Of a DNA stretch of 64,000 bases, positions 45,843-55,272 are shown piece by piece. Each line of letters starts with the position of its first letter. Positions within the stretch are counted from its first letter, which is position 1. The notes beneath the pieces were generated by a model, which saw only the letters and a list, made by a program, of their open reading frames with translations, did no database searches and was not told the DNA's origin. Location of the stretch: assembly GCA_000437315.1 (NCBI GenBank), contig FR899415.1, positions 24,180-88,179 on the forward strand, given 5' to 3'. The position numbers and the translations under genes were made by a program. Source of the DNA: Mycoplasma sp. CAG:472. Its GTDB lineage: Bacteria; Bacillota_I; Bacilli_A; RF39; UBA660.

Positions 45843-47268
45843 GGATATCCTCCTTTATAATTTTTTCAATATCATTTGCTACTGCAAGCATATAACTATC
45901 ATTTTTAAAACCTGATGTAATATTTATACCAACTGGCATTCCTTCAAGTTTATTATAAGGTAAAGTTATAGATGGGTATCCACCAAAGTTTCCTATTACT
46001 AAATGATTATCAAGTACATTTTCATCTTTACCCATTTCATCAGTTGTATCACATATTTTCGGAGCTATATCACTTTGAGCAGGAAGAATTAATCCATCAT
46101 ATTTAGTAAATAATTCATTAAATGTATTTACGACTACTCTTCTTACTTTTTTAGCATTAATAAAATATTTTTCTTGATTTTCTTTTTGTAAAATAAATGA
46201 TCCAATTACAAATCTTCTTTTGATAAGAGAGGAAAAGTTTTTAGTTCTAAAGTTTTTAATAACATCCATTGCACTTTCGCCTTTTTCACGATGACCAAAA
46301 CTTATTCCAGTAAGATTTGAGTTATTTGAGGTAACCTCAGCACAAGAAATTGATGTATAAACTGGTTTTAATGCTTTTAAAAGGTTTTCATCAATACTTT
46401 CTTCATAAATTTCATAACCATTACTCTTTAATAAATCTAAAAGTTTATTAAAATCATCAATTATCTTAATTGTATTTGAATTTGTATATTTTGATTTATC
46501 CACTATTTCTTTAATATAAAATAATTTTTTACTTCTTAAATTATTAAAATCTTTTGTTAAATCTATTTCATCCATATCCTTAATTGTAGTCATATCTTTA
46601 TCATCAGAACCCTTAACAGTATTTACTACTGTTGCAGCATCTATCACAGAATTTGTAATAACCCCAATTGTATCAAGAGAGGAAGCAAAAGCAAAAAGTC
46701 CATATCTACTTATAAGACCATAACTTGGTTTATAACCCACTACTCCAGTATAAGCTGCTGGTTTTCTAATTGAGTCTCCAGTATCAGTACCAATTGCAAA
46801 AGGAACTGTTTTAGTTGCCACTGCAACGGCACTTCCTGCTGAGGAACCAGCTGAAATTCTTTCTTCGTCATAAGGATTTTTAACTATGCCAGCATTACCA
46901 GTAAGGCCAGTTCCACCCATAGCAAGTTCATCCATATTAGTTTTACCAATCATTATAGCACCGCTTTGAGAAAGTTTTTCATAAACTGTAGCATTATAAA
47001 TAGGAACATAGTCTTTTAAAGTATTAGAGCAGGCTGTCGTTCTGATACCCTTTGTTGAAATATTATCTTTCATTGCATATGGAATACCACTTAATAATGT
47101 ATTTATTTCATTATTTTCCACTGGATCTAATACTAAATTATAAGCATTAAATTTTTCATTTGTTTCTAATATTTTATTTTTAGAAAAATCAATAAGATCT
47201 TTTGAAGTAACCTTATTATTTATTAAATCATTATGAATTTCAATAATATTTTTATCATAATAGTTCAT
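45835..47268 (-). CDS. gatA: Aspartyl/glutamyl-tRNA amidotransferase subunit A
   Basis: GatA is the glutaminase that releases ammonia for GatB. The 477-aa amidase-signature protein carries YAMKDNISTKGIRTTACS with the catalytic Lys, GKTNMDELAMGG, and the SAGSSAGSAVAVATKTVPFAIGTDTGDSIRKPA stretch with the Ser-cis-Ser-Lys triad. It sits directly after gatC, sharing a base at the junction, and overlaps gatB. All catalytic residues are present. Confidence 0.98.
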   Translation of the reverse strand: MNYYDKNIIEIHNDLINNKVTSKDLIDFSKNKILETNEKFNAYNLVLDPVENNEINTLLSGIPYAMKDNISTKGIRTTACSNTLKDYVPIYNATVYEKLSQSGAIMIGKTNMDELAMGGTGLTGNAGIVKNPYDEERISAGSSAGSAVAVATKTVPFAIGTDTGDSIRKPAAYTGVVGYKPSYGLISRYGLFAFASSLDTIGVITNSVIDAATVVNTVKGSDDKDMTTIKDMDEIDLTKDFNNLRSKKLFYIKEIVDKSKYTNSNTIKIIDDFNKLLDLLKSNGYEIYEESIDENLLKALKPVYTSISCAEVTSNNSNLTGISFGHREKGESAMDVIKNFRTKNFSSLIKRRFVIGSFILQKENQEKYFINAKKVRRVVVNTFNELFTKYDGLILPAQSDIAPKICDTTDEMGKDENVLDNHLVIGNFGGYPSITLPYNKLEGMPVGINITSGFKNDSYMLAVANDIEKIIKEDIHD

Positions 47269-47558
47269 TACTTCACCACCCTTATTATTTCAACTTCTCT
47301 ATCAATATAGTCATCGCAATTTTTAAGTGCATCTTCAATATCAATCATTCTTGAAGTCCTTCCATCACGTATTTCTTTTACCATTAAATCCTGAGGAAAA
47401 TGTAAAGGTTCAACATTTTCTAGTCCCTTTACATTATTTATTTTAGACATATTATCATTAATAACATCAAATTCCCTTAATAAAAGTTCATTTTCTTCTT
47501 CAGTAAGACCAATTAATAGTTTATCAGCATAATCATTTATTATGTCCTTAGTAAACAT
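47268..47558 (-). CDS. gatC: Aspartyl/glutamyl-tRNA amidotransferase subunit C
   Basis: A 96-aa belt subunit that holds GatA and GatB together. Typical segments: LLIGLTEEENELLLREFDVINDNMSKINNVKGLENVEPLHFPQDLMVKEIRDG, the family's L.E.E......L..IL.....L...D...VEP..........LR.D pattern. It overlaps the end of aspS by one base and leads gatA-gatB, the usual C-A-B order. Confidence 0.95.
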   Translation of the reverse strand: MFTKDIINDYADKLLIGLTEEENELLLREFDVINDNMSKINNVKGLENVEPLHFPQDLMVKEIRDGRTSRMIDIEDALKNCDDYIDREVEIIRVVK

Positions 47559-49300
47559 TATTTTTCCTCCGTAATGGTAATACCTAACTCTTTTAATTGT
47601 TTATCAGTAAGTGTATTTGGACTTCCCATTAATAGGTCCATACCTTGTACATTTGGAGGGAATACTTGTACTTCACGAAGATTTTCTTCATCAGTAAGAA
47701 GCATTACGATTCTATCAATACCTGGAGCCATACCAGCGTGAGGAGGTGCTCCAAAAGTAAAGGCTGTATAAAGACTTCTAAACTTATCTTTAACAACATC
47801 TTCACTATAGCCTGCTATAGAAAAGGCTTTTTTCATAATATTTATATCGTGATTTCTAACTGCTCCTGAGGCCATTTCATTACCATTACATACAAAGTCA
47901 TATTGATATGCAACTATATCACCAGGATTCATATTATTTAAAGCATCAATTCCGCCTTGAGGCATACTAAATGGATTATGTCCAAAATCCCATTTTTTAT
48001 CTTCTTCATTATATTCAAAGAATGGAAAATCATTAACAATACAAAATTCAAATCTATTATGATTAGTAAGTTCTAACTCTTCACCTAAATAGTTACGAAG
48101 AAGTCCAGCAATTTTAATTATGTGTTCATCTCCAGCAAGGATAAATAATACATCACCATCTTTAAGTTCAAATCTTTCATCTAAACTATGTATTTCTTCT
48201 TCGGATAAGAATTTTAAGATAGCGCTTTTAATTTCACCATCATTCTTTTTAAGGTAAGCAAGACCACCTGCTCCTTTACTTTTAACAAACTCCTCTAAAT
48301 GTTTATACCAAGAATTACTCTTAGTTACATTAGAGCATTTTATGCATCTAACTATTTTACCTTTAAAACCAGCAAATTCACTATTTTCAAATATATCTGA
48401 GGCATCCTCAATAATAAGAGGATTTCTTAAATCTGGTTTATCGCATCCATATTTTAACATTGCTTCTTTAAAAGATATTCTTCTAAAAGGTGCTGGAGAA
48501 ACATATTTATCAGTAAAGTTTTTAAATGTTTCATAGAATACTTTTTCACCAACTTCGTATACATCTTCATCAGTTGCAAAACTCATTTCAAGGTCTAATT
48601 GATAAAATTCAAGTGTTCTATCAGCACGGCAATCTTCATCTCTAAAACAAGGAGCTATTTGGAAATATCTATTAAATCCTGATACCATTAAAAGTTGTTT
48701 ATATATTTGAGGTGCCTGAGGAAGTGCATAAAACTTACCATGATAATTCCTTGAGGGAATAACAAAGTCTCTAGCTCCCTCCGGAGAAGATCCAGTAATA
48801 ATTGGTGTAGTAATTTCAGTAAAATCCATTTCTTTCATAGTTTTACGGATAAAATCTACTACTTTACTTCTGAAAACTATTTTATCATGTACTTCTTTAT
48901 TTCTTAAATCAAGATAACGATATTTAAGTCTTGTTTCTTCATTTGCTTCTTTACTACGATTTATTTCAAAAGGAAGTACATTTTCACATTTACCTAATAC
49001 TTCAATAGTATCAAGAATTATTTCTATTTCACCAGTTTTCATATTAGGGTTTACATTACCACTTCTTTTTTGAACAGTACCAGTAATTGTTACAGTACTT
49101 TCTCTAGTTAAATCTGAAAGTTTTTCACTTTCTTCACTTATAACTTGAACAATTCCACTTTCATCACGAACTGTTAAAAATACAAGTGAGCCTAGATTTC
49201 TTATTGAATTAATCCAACCACCAATTCTAACTGTTTTACCAGCATCCTCGATAGTTATTTCTCCACAATATTTATTCCTATATTTATTATTACTATTCAT
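47558..49300 (-). CDS. aspS: Aspartyl-tRNA synthetase, bacterial type
   Basis: A 580-aa class II enzyme: N-terminal anticodon-binding OB fold (GGWINSIRNLGSLVFLTVRDESGIVQV), motif 2 (FRDEDCRADRTLEFYQLDLEMSF), the bacterial GAD insertion (about 280-400), and motif 3 (GAPPHAGMAPGIDRIVMLL). Since AsnRS is encoded next to it, this enzyme need not make Asp-tRNA(Asn). It lies between asnS and gatC in one operon. Bacillus has hisS-aspS adjacent; here asnS is inserted between them. Confidence 0.98.
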   Translation of the reverse strand: MNSNNKYRNKYCGEITIEDAGKTVRIGGWINSIRNLGSLVFLTVRDESGIVQVISEESEKLSDLTRESTVTITGTVQKRSGNVNPNMKTGEIEIILDTIEVLGKCENVLPFEINRSKEANEETRLKYRYLDLRNKEVHDKIVFRSKVVDFIRKTMKEMDFTEITTPIITGSSPEGARDFVIPSRNYHGKFYALPQAPQIYKQLLMVSGFNRYFQIAPCFRDEDCRADRTLEFYQLDLEMSFATDEDVYEVGEKVFYETFKNFTDKYVSPAPFRRISFKEAMLKYGCDKPDLRNPLIIEDASDIFENSEFAGFKGKIVRCIKCSNVTKSNSWYKHLEEFVKSKGAGGLAYLKKNDGEIKSAILKFLSEEEIHSLDERFELKDGDVLFILAGDEHIIKIAGLLRNYLGEELELTNHNRFEFCIVNDFPFFEYNEEDKKWDFGHNPFSMPQGGIDALNNMNPGDIVAYQYDFVCNGNEMASGAVRNHDINIMKKAFSIAGYSEDVVKDKFRSLYTAFTFGAPPHAGMAPGIDRIVMLLTDEENLREVQVFPPNVQGMDLLMGSPNTLTDKQLKELGITITEEK

Positions 49301-49312
49301 ATTAAATCCTTT

Positions 49313-50668
49313 CTAAAATTCACAATTTTTTGGTGTTCTTGGGAAAAGTATTACATCACGAATATTATCTACACCAGTAAGATAAATAAGAAGTCTTTCA
49401 AATCCCATTCCAAAACCTGAATGAACACATGAACCATATCTTCTTAAATTTAAATACCAATCCATACTTTCAGTATCCATATTAAGTTCTATCATACGAG
49501 CAATAAGTTTATCATAGTTTTCCTCTCTTTGACTTCCACCCATTAACTCACCTGCTTCAGGTACTTCAAGATCTACTGCCGCAACAGTTTTACCATCATC
49601 ATTTTGTTTCATATAAAATGCTTTAATGTCTTTTGGCCAGTTATAAATAAATACTGGTCCATTAAAATATTCTGTAATATATTTTTCGTGTTCTTTAGCA
49701 ATATCTTCACCATATTTTGGTTCAAATTCAAATTTTTTACCACTTTCAAGCAAAAGTTTAATACATTCTTCATGGGTAATTCTTGTAAATTTTGAATTAA
49801 CTAATTTTGTAAGTTTTTCTATTAAACCTTTTTCTACAAAACTATCTAAAAATTTCATTTCATCTTGAGCATTATCAAGAACATACTTAACAACATACTT
49901 AAGCATATCTTCCATAACTACCATATCTTCATTAAGATCTGCAAAAGCAATTTCTGGTTCAACCATCCAAAATTCTGCAGCGTGAGTTTTTGTATTACTA
50001 TCTTCTGCTCTAAAAGTTGGTCCAAATGTATAAACTTTTTTATAAGCAAGAGCACATGTTTCTGCTTGAAGTTGTCCTGATACAGTAAGTGCAGTCTTTT
50101 TACCAAAAAAATCTTTTGAATAATCTGGTTTTTCTCCCAAAGGAAGAGTTGTTACTTCAAACATTTGACCAGCACCTTCGCAATCACTTGCAGTAATAAG
50201 TGGTGTATGTACATATACATAGTTATGTTCATTAAAATATTTATGTATTGCATAAGCCGCTACACTTCTTACTCTAAATACGGCAGTAAATAGGTTTGTT
50301 CTTGGTCTTAAATAAGCTTGCTCTCTTAAAAACTCACGAGAATGTCTTTTTGGCTGAATTGGGTAGTCTTCAGGACAAGAGGATAAAATATCAATAGAGT
50401 TTGCTTTAATTTCATAATCTTCTTTCCCTTCCGAAGGAACTAAAGTACCTTTTATTTTTAATGCAGATGACACTAAAAGTTTACTTACATCCTCAAAATT
50501 ATTTAAAGTTTTATCATAAACTACTTGGATTCCACCTTGAGTAGTACCATCAGAAAATGATATGAAACCAAATTCTTTCTGAGGACGATGATTTTTAATC
50601 CATCCACATATTTCTATTTCTTTTCCAACATATTGCTTTTTTTCTTTTAATAAATCTTTTATATCCAT
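49313..50668 (-). CDS. asnS: Asparaginyl-tRNA synthetase
   Basis: A 451-aa class IIb synthetase: N-terminal OB fold (EICGWIKNHRPQKEFGFISFSDGTTQGGIQVVYD), the HTPLITASDCEGAGQMFEVTTL segment with Ala-Ser typical of AsnRS, motif 2 (TFGPTFRAEDSNTKTHAAEFWMVEPEIAF) and motif 3 (GFGMGFERLLIYLTGVDNIRDVILFPR). Having AsnRS means Asn-tRNA is made directly, so the linked GatCAB chiefly serves Gln-tRNA. It lies 1 bp after hisS and 12 bp before aspS. Confidence 0.98.
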   Translation of the reverse strand: MDIKDLLKEKKQYVGKEIEICGWIKNHRPQKEFGFISFSDGTTQGGIQVVYDKTLNNFEDVSKLLVSSALKIKGTLVPSEGKEDYEIKANSIDILSSCPEDYPIQPKRHSREFLREQAYLRPRTNLFTAVFRVRSVAAYAIHKYFNEHNYVYVHTPLITASDCEGAGQMFEVTTLPLGEKPDYSKDFFGKKTALTVSGQLQAETCALAYKKVYTFGPTFRAEDSNTKTHAAEFWMVEPEIAFADLNEDMVVMEDMLKYVVKYVLDNAQDEMKFLDSFVEKGLIEKLTKLVNSKFTRITHEECIKLLLESGKKFEFEPKYGEDIAKEHEKYITEYFNGPVFIYNWPKDIKAFYMKQNDDGKTVAAVDLEVPEAGELMGGSQREENYDKLIARMIELNMDTESMDWYLNLRRYGSCVHSGFGMGFERLLIYLTGVDNIRDVILFPRTPKNCEF

Positions 50669-50669
50669 T

Positions 50670-51902
50670 TTAAATCACTCCTAAAATATAATCTATTATT
50701 TCATCTTCAGGAACTTTTACTTCTTCTTTTGTAACATTATCTTTTACCGTAATAAGTCCTTTAGATAAATCTTCACTATTAAGTATAATTAAATTTTTTG
50801 CATTCATATTATCAGCCTCTTTAAACTGAGATTTTAAACTTTTACCCATAACATTAGTTTCACATATAATATTATTAAGTCTTAAATCTTGTGTAATAAT
50901 ATTTGCTTTAATCTTTTCTTCATCATTTACACACATTACATATACATCAATGTTATTAAAACTTTCATCATTCATTTCATTAATAATTCTTTCTATACCA
51001 CAAGCAAAACCTACCGCTGGTACTTCAGGTCCTCCTAAATTTTTAACAAGGTGATTGTATCTTCCACCACCACCAAGTGCTAAAGAATCATTAAGTTTAA
51101 GTTCATAAACCATATAATCATAATAATCAAGACCTCTTACTAAAGTATTATCTACTTCATAATCAATGTCTAGATAATCTAAATATGTTAATATTTTATT
51201 AAATCTTTCATTACTTTCTTTAGAATGATAGTCTAGTATACTTGGGGCATTTTTAAGTATTTCACTTTGATCATCTACTTTACAATCAAGTATTCTTAAA
51301 GGATTAGTTTTAATTCTATTTTGACAATCTTCACATAAATCATTTATATGTGGTGTTAAATACTCTACTAAAGCTTTTTTATAATTTTCTCTATCTTCTA
51401 CTGAACCTAAATTATTAATTTTAACAGTAACATCAAGTCCAAGTTCTTTTAAAATGTTATAGGAAAATGATATTACTTCAGCATCCATCATTTCATCATC
51501 AGAACCTAAACATTCAACACCAAATTGAGTAAATTCACGATTTCTACCTAATCCTGGTCTTTCATAACGATACATTGTTCCAATATAAAATTCTTTAACT
51601 ACAGATGACTGATTTCCATAAAGCTTATCCTCAATAAAGTTTCTTACTACTCCAGCAGTACCTTCAGGTCTTAAAGTAAAACTTCTTCCTCCACGATCAG
51701 TAAAATCATAAGTCTCTTTTTGAACTATATCTGTGGTATCTCCTACACCTCTTTTAAAAAGTTCTGTACTTTCAAAAAGTGGTGTCCTAATATATTTATA
51801 ATTATAAATCTTAGCATATGCAGAAACTACTTCGCATATTCTTTGATACTTTTTTGCAACTTCACCAGTTACATCATAACATCCTTTAGGTTTTGTAATC
51901 AT
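50670..51902 (-). CDS. hisS: Histidyl-tRNA synthetase
   Basis: A 410-aa class II synthetase: KPKGCYDVTGEVAKKY start, motif 1 region (RTPLFESTELFKRGVGDTTDIVQKETYDF), motif 2 (YRYERPGLGRNREFTQFGVECLG), the HisA motif LVRGLDYYDYMVYE and GGGRYNHLVKNLGG. The TAATAAGGAGG site precedes the ATG. It is the first gene of a six-gene operon and stands directly behind a T-box leader, so expression rises when charged tRNA falls. Confidence 0.98.
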   Translation of the reverse strand: MITKPKGCYDVTGEVAKKYQRICEVVSAYAKIYNYKYIRTPLFESTELFKRGVGDTTDIVQKETYDFTDRGGRSFTLRPEGTAGVVRNFIEDKLYGNQSSVVKEFYIGTMYRYERPGLGRNREFTQFGVECLGSDDEMMDAEVISFSYNILKELGLDVTVKINNLGSVEDRENYKKALVEYLTPHINDLCEDCQNRIKTNPLRILDCKVDDQSEILKNAPSILDYHSKESNERFNKILTYLDYLDIDYEVDNTLVRGLDYYDYMVYELKLNDSLALGGGGRYNHLVKNLGGPEVPAVGFACGIERIINEMNDESFNNIDVYVMCVNDEEKIKANIITQDLRLNNIICETNVMGKSLKSQFKEADNMNAKNLIILNSEDLSKGLITVKDNVTKEEVKVPEDEIIDYILGVI

Positions 51903-51920
51903 TTTAATTCCTCCTTATTA

Positions 51921-52047
51921 CAAAAAAACCTAGATACTGTAAGGGCAGAAATAAATTCCACGGTACCACCTTACTTCTAGGTCTTAACTTTTTATCGCAC
52001 TTATGCGTTTCTATGTTAACAAAAGTTTGTCAGGCTTTCCATAGAAA
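51921..52047 (-). promoter_or_regulatory. T-box riboswitch upstream of hisS, compact form
   Basis: The T-box core AAGGTGGTACCGTGG (51958-51972) lies between the two arms of a terminator: CCTAGAAGTAAGG (51969-51981) pairs with CCTTACAGTATCTAGG (51929-51944), followed by seven Ts. Uncharged tRNA would favour the antiterminator. Upstream, an 8-bp stem (52008-52015 with 52040-52047) closes only ~24 bases, much shorter than a usual Stem I; a CAU His codon is on its 3' arm (52013-52015). The element ends about 15 bases before hisS. Confidence 0.9.
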
Positions 52048-52127
52048 AAATATTACTTTTTTAATATAACACAAATATAATAAAAATGCTACAAAAAATC
52101 GATGATTTTTTAACTTTTTAACTATAT

Positions 52128-52155
52128 TAAAAAAAGTCACAACTAAGTGACTTAA
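52128..52155 (-). terminator. Terminator after trxA
   Basis: AAGTCAC and GTGACTT pair around TTAGTT, then a run of Ts; the stem overlaps the trxA stop. Confidence 0.88.
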
Positions 52156-52448
52156 AGTTTTTTAAATTCTTCTTTGATTTCTTCTAAAGAACGGTATCCA
52201 ATTTCCCTGTTTTGTTCAAGACCATTATTAAAAAATATTAAGGTTGGTATGCTCATTACCCCAAATCTTTTTGCAATTTCTGGTTGTTCATCAACATTTA
52301 CCTTTAAAACATCAGTAAAGTCAATTTCATCAAGAATTGGAAGAAGCATCTTACATGGTCCACACCAATCTGCATAAAAATCAACAATTGGTTTTCCCTC
52401 TTTTAAAAGGTCATAAAACTCCGTTTCATTTTGAATGTGTTTAATCAT
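52152..52448 (-). CDS. trxA: Thioredoxin
   Basis: A 98-aa thioredoxin fold with active-site WCGPC at 28-32 (FYADWCGPCKMLLPILDEI), the cis-Pro loop (GVMSIPTLIFF) and a short C-terminal helix. It keeps the reduced state of cytosolic proteins; without a reductase nearby its electron donor is not shown. It follows the cvpA-like gene by 13 bp and has its own terminator, upstream of the T-box region of hisS. Confidence 0.96.
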   Translation of the reverse strand: MIKHIQNETEFYDLLKEGKPIVDFYADWCGPCKMLLPILDEIDFTDVLKVNVDEQPEIAKRFGVMSIPTLIFFNNGLEQNREIGYRSLEEIKEEFKKL

Positions 52449-52461
52449 ATTTGTTCCTTTC

Positions 52462-53157
52462 TTACGCTATTATAACATGATTTAAATGTAATTTACCATT
52501 ATCAATGCTTGCTTGAATAAGTGGTTTTTCAACTAAAGCATATTTAGCAACTGAAGTAGCAATAGAAATATTCATATTTTCAACATCTTCTTCATTAAAT
52601 GTATAGTCTTTTAATTTTAGATATACATCCTCTCCTACTAAAATACCTTTACTAAATGTAACATTTAAAACTGGTGTTCTTTCAACTATTTTTGTAGCCA
52701 TAGAACTTTCCATAACATATTTTTGAGTATATGGAATTTCAAGCATAATATAACAAGCAATAAATACAAATATTAATCCATTAACAGCACCTAAAATAGC
52801 ACCAATTATTTTTGAAACTGTATTATAAACAAGACTAAGTTTAACTAAATAGTCAATGAATCCTGCTATATTAATTAGAATATTCAAAATACAATATAAT
52901 AATACAAAAACTACAACAAATGATATTACATCATAAATTAGAAAGTTTAATGAATAAAGTCCAACATATCCTTTGAAATTAAAAAATGGCATAGTCTTAA
53001 TTAATAAAGCCGTTAAATAACTTTTTAATAAATAAGAAATAATTAGAATAGCAAGTGTTCCAATAAGTTCAAATATTTCTTTAACAGCACCTTTTTTAAG
53101 TCCAATAAGCACACCTAGTAACATAATAACTAAAATAACAATCTCAATAATTTTCAT
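52462..53157 (-). CDS. CvpA-family membrane protein
   Basis: A 231-aa protein with four or five membrane helices in the first 150 residues (IIEIVILVIMLLGVLIGLKKGAVKEIFELIGTLAIL; SKIIGAILGAVNGLIFVFIACYI), the start and the GAxxGxxxG helix typical of CvpA/YshB. The C-terminal 70 residues are soluble. In Bacillus this gene lies next to rnhC and zapA; here it diverges from rnhC, which supports the call. The family's role (colicin export in E. coli, envelope stress) is poorly defined in Firmicutes. Confidence 0.85.
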   Translation of the reverse strand: MKIIEIVILVIMLLGVLIGLKKGAVKEIFELIGTLAILIISYLLKSYLTALLIKTMPFFNFKGYVGLYSLNFLIYDVISFVVVFVLLYCILNILINIAGFIDYLVKLSLVYNTVSKIIGAILGAVNGLIFVFIACYIMLEIPYTQKYVMESSMATKIVERTPVLNVTFSKGILVGEDVYLKLKDYTFNEEDVENMNISIATSVAKYALVEKPLIQASIDNGKLHLNHVIIA

Positions 53158-53303
53158 TTGTAACCTCTTTCCTATTATTAATTATATAATATAAAAAATA
53201 AAAAATAAAGTCCAAAAATTAACTTTTATTTTGTTTTACATTATTTTAAATCTAAAAGATGACAATTTAATAAAAATATTTTATAATATATCTAGGTGAT
53301 GAA

Positions 53304-54227
53304 ATGAACTGTGTAGTATTTAAATTAGATGAAAGACTTCATGAAAAATTAATAAAATTTTATAAGGCTTATGAAATAAAAACTCCACCATATGCTAAAT
53401 TTGCCGCTAAAAACTATGATGTAACTATAACTTTATATGAAAAAGGCAAAGTTATGTTTCAAGGAGTTGGTGCTGATATTGAGGCAAGTATATGGCAAAG
53501 TATGCAGTCTAAACTAACTGGCAAACCGGTAGAAAATGCGGTAAAAAGTAAAGATAATAAAAAAAATGAAAAAGATGATTTTTATGTATACTATTCCTCT
53601 ATTGGAAGTGATGAAACAGGCTGTGGAGATTTCTTTGGACCAGTTGTTGTCGTGGCAACTTATGTACCCTCAAATAAAATTAAAGAATTAGAAAATTTAG
53701 GTATAAAAGATTCTAAAAAAATAAATGATGATATTATTATGAAAGTTGCTCCAGAAATTATGAAAACAACACCTTATACTTTCTTTGTTTTATGTAATAA
53801 AGATTTTAATGATTTAATGGAAAAAAACTACAATATGGTACAAATTAAAGCAATTCTTCATAATAAAGTTTTAATGGATTTAGTAAAAAAATATAATCCA
53901 GATTATAAATACCCCGTTGTTGATCAATTTGTTAATGAAAAGAAATTTTATAGTTATTTAAAAGACGATGATACAGCTTTAAGAGGAATAAAATTTTATA
54001 CAAAAGGTGAAAGTAAATGTATGAGTGTTGCAGCAGCATCAGTTATTGCAAGATACATCTTTATTAATGAAATGGACAAATTAAGTAAAATATCTGGATT
54101 TAATTTACATAAAGGTGCAGGTATTGAAGTTGATAATCAAATTAAAGAAATAATTCAAAAAAAAGGAAAAGATTACCTTTATCAAATTGGTAAAGTTTCC
54201 TTTAATAATTACACTAAATTAAAATAA
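53304..54227 (+). CDS. rnhC: Ribonuclease HIII
   Basis: RNase HIII removes RNA from RNA-DNA hybrids. The 307-aa protein has the TBP-like N-terminal substrate-binding domain (residues 1-80, KFAAKNYDVTITLYEKGKVMFQGVGADIE) that separates HIII from HII, then the catalytic SIGSDETGCGDFFGPVVV with Asp-Glu, IKDSKK, VVDQF and the FYTKGESKCMSVAAASVIAR segment. AGGTGATG precedes the ATG. It abuts holA tail to tail with no gap for a terminator. Confidence 0.96.
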   Translation: MNCVVFKLDERLHEKLIKFYKAYEIKTPPYAKFAAKNYDVTITLYEKGKVMFQGVGADIEASIWQSMQSKLTGKPVENAVKSKDNKKNEKDDFYVYYSSIGSDETGCGDFFGPVVVVATYVPSNKIKELENLGIKDSKKINDDIIMKVAPEIMKTTPYTFFVLCNKDFNDLMEKNYNMVQIKAILHNKVLMDLVKKYNPDYKYPVVDQFVNEKKFYSYLKDDDTALRGIKFYTKGESKCMSVAAASVIARYIFINEMDKLSKISGFNLHKGAGIEVDNQIKEIIQKKGKDYLYQIGKVSFNNYTKLK

Positions 54228-55157
54228 TTAATTGCAAAATTCTAAAGCCATTATATTTAAAATAACACTTTTATCATATAAACCAGATTTATATTTGTAA
54301 TCATAATCAGCAAGTCTAATTATGATTTTTTTTATTTCTGATAATGAATAATTATCTTTTATATTATTATAATCATTTAATTGCCAAGGCTCTTTTCCAT
54401 AAGTAAAACATAATTTTTTAACATCATCAGTGGTTTTTAAAAGATATAAAAAGTTCATTTCTTTATAAAAAGTTATAATAATAACATTTGGATCTATTTT
54501 AAGTTTTTCTAAATCATTTATTAATGATGTACAATTAATATCTTTATTCATTAAACATCTTACAAATTTAAATGCACTTACATTGTAAGACACACTTACT
54601 ATTTTTTTAATGTCCTCTAAAGAAAGATTACCTTTTTTAAAAAATAAACATATTTTATCTATCTCTGATAAACAAATATCATAATTTACATAAGAATTTT
54701 CAACTATATAATTACCTATTTCATAATTAATATTAATATTATTTTTTTTAAGTACATTTATACATTCATAAACCATTTCCTTTTTATTAAAGGGATTAAG
54801 TTCAATGTAATTATTAGAAATACTTTTAAAAATCTTTTTTCTTTTATCCGGAACTTCATAACTTGTAAATATTAATGTAACTAAACTATTAGGATTTTCA
54901 ATATATTTAAGAAGTAATTCTTCGTTTTTATTTTTACCTTCTTCTTTATTTTTTTTTGCTATAAATAAATCATTGCTTTTTACTATAATACATTTTTCTT
55001 CACCAGTAAGTGAATAATAATTTGCTTCCTCGATTACATCTGTTATACTATTTACTTTTAAATCAAATTTTAAGACATTAGAAAAACCATTAATGATTTC
55101 ATTAACTTTTTCATTTATTCTTTTATAGCTATCTGAGTAAATTAAATAAATCTTCAT
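54228..55157 (-). CDS. holA: DNA polymerase III delta subunit
   Basis: HolA opens the beta clamp as part of the clamp loader. The 309-aa protein shows the family's weakly conserved pattern: IYLIYSDSYKRINEKVNEII, a SLTGEEKCIIVKSNDLF segment, VTLIFTSYEVPDKRKKIFKSI and the C-terminal LADYDYKYKSGLYDKSVILNIMALEFC, which matches the DxxIKxGxxdxxxxLE end of HolA. Length is usual. The last base of rnhC and its own stop meet, so transcripts converge. No clear 3' hairpin. Confidence 0.88.
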   Translation of the reverse strand: MKIYLIYSDSYKRINEKVNEIINGFSNVLKFDLKVNSITDVIEEANYYSLTGEEKCIIVKSNDLFIAKKNKEEGKNKNEELLLKYIENPNSLVTLIFTSYEVPDKRKKIFKSISNNYIELNPFNKKEMVYECINVLKKNNININYEIGNYIVENSYVNYDICLSEIDKICLFFKKGNLSLEDIKKIVSVSYNVSAFKFVRCLMNKDINCTSLINDLEKLKIDPNVIIITFYKEMNFLYLLKTTDDVKKLCFTYGKEPWQLNDYNNIKDNYSLSEIKKIIIRLADYDYKYKSGLYDKSVILNIMALEFCN

Positions 55158-55188
55158 AAAAATATTATATAAAATTTTTCATCAAAAT

Positions 55189-55238
55189 AAAAGAGCCTTT
55201 TAAGTAGGCTCCATCTATTTAAACATTACAAGTAATGT
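55189..55238 (-). terminator. Hairpins after the first DUF3990 module
   Basis: A terminator-like GAGCC/GGCTC stem with a TTTTATTTT tail (55189-55212) and, just before it on the transcript, a perfect AACATTAC-AA-GTAATGTT palindrome (55221-55238). Confidence 0.65.
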
Positions 55239-55272
55239 TACCTTATTTTATGATAGTATTTTAAGTTTGTTA

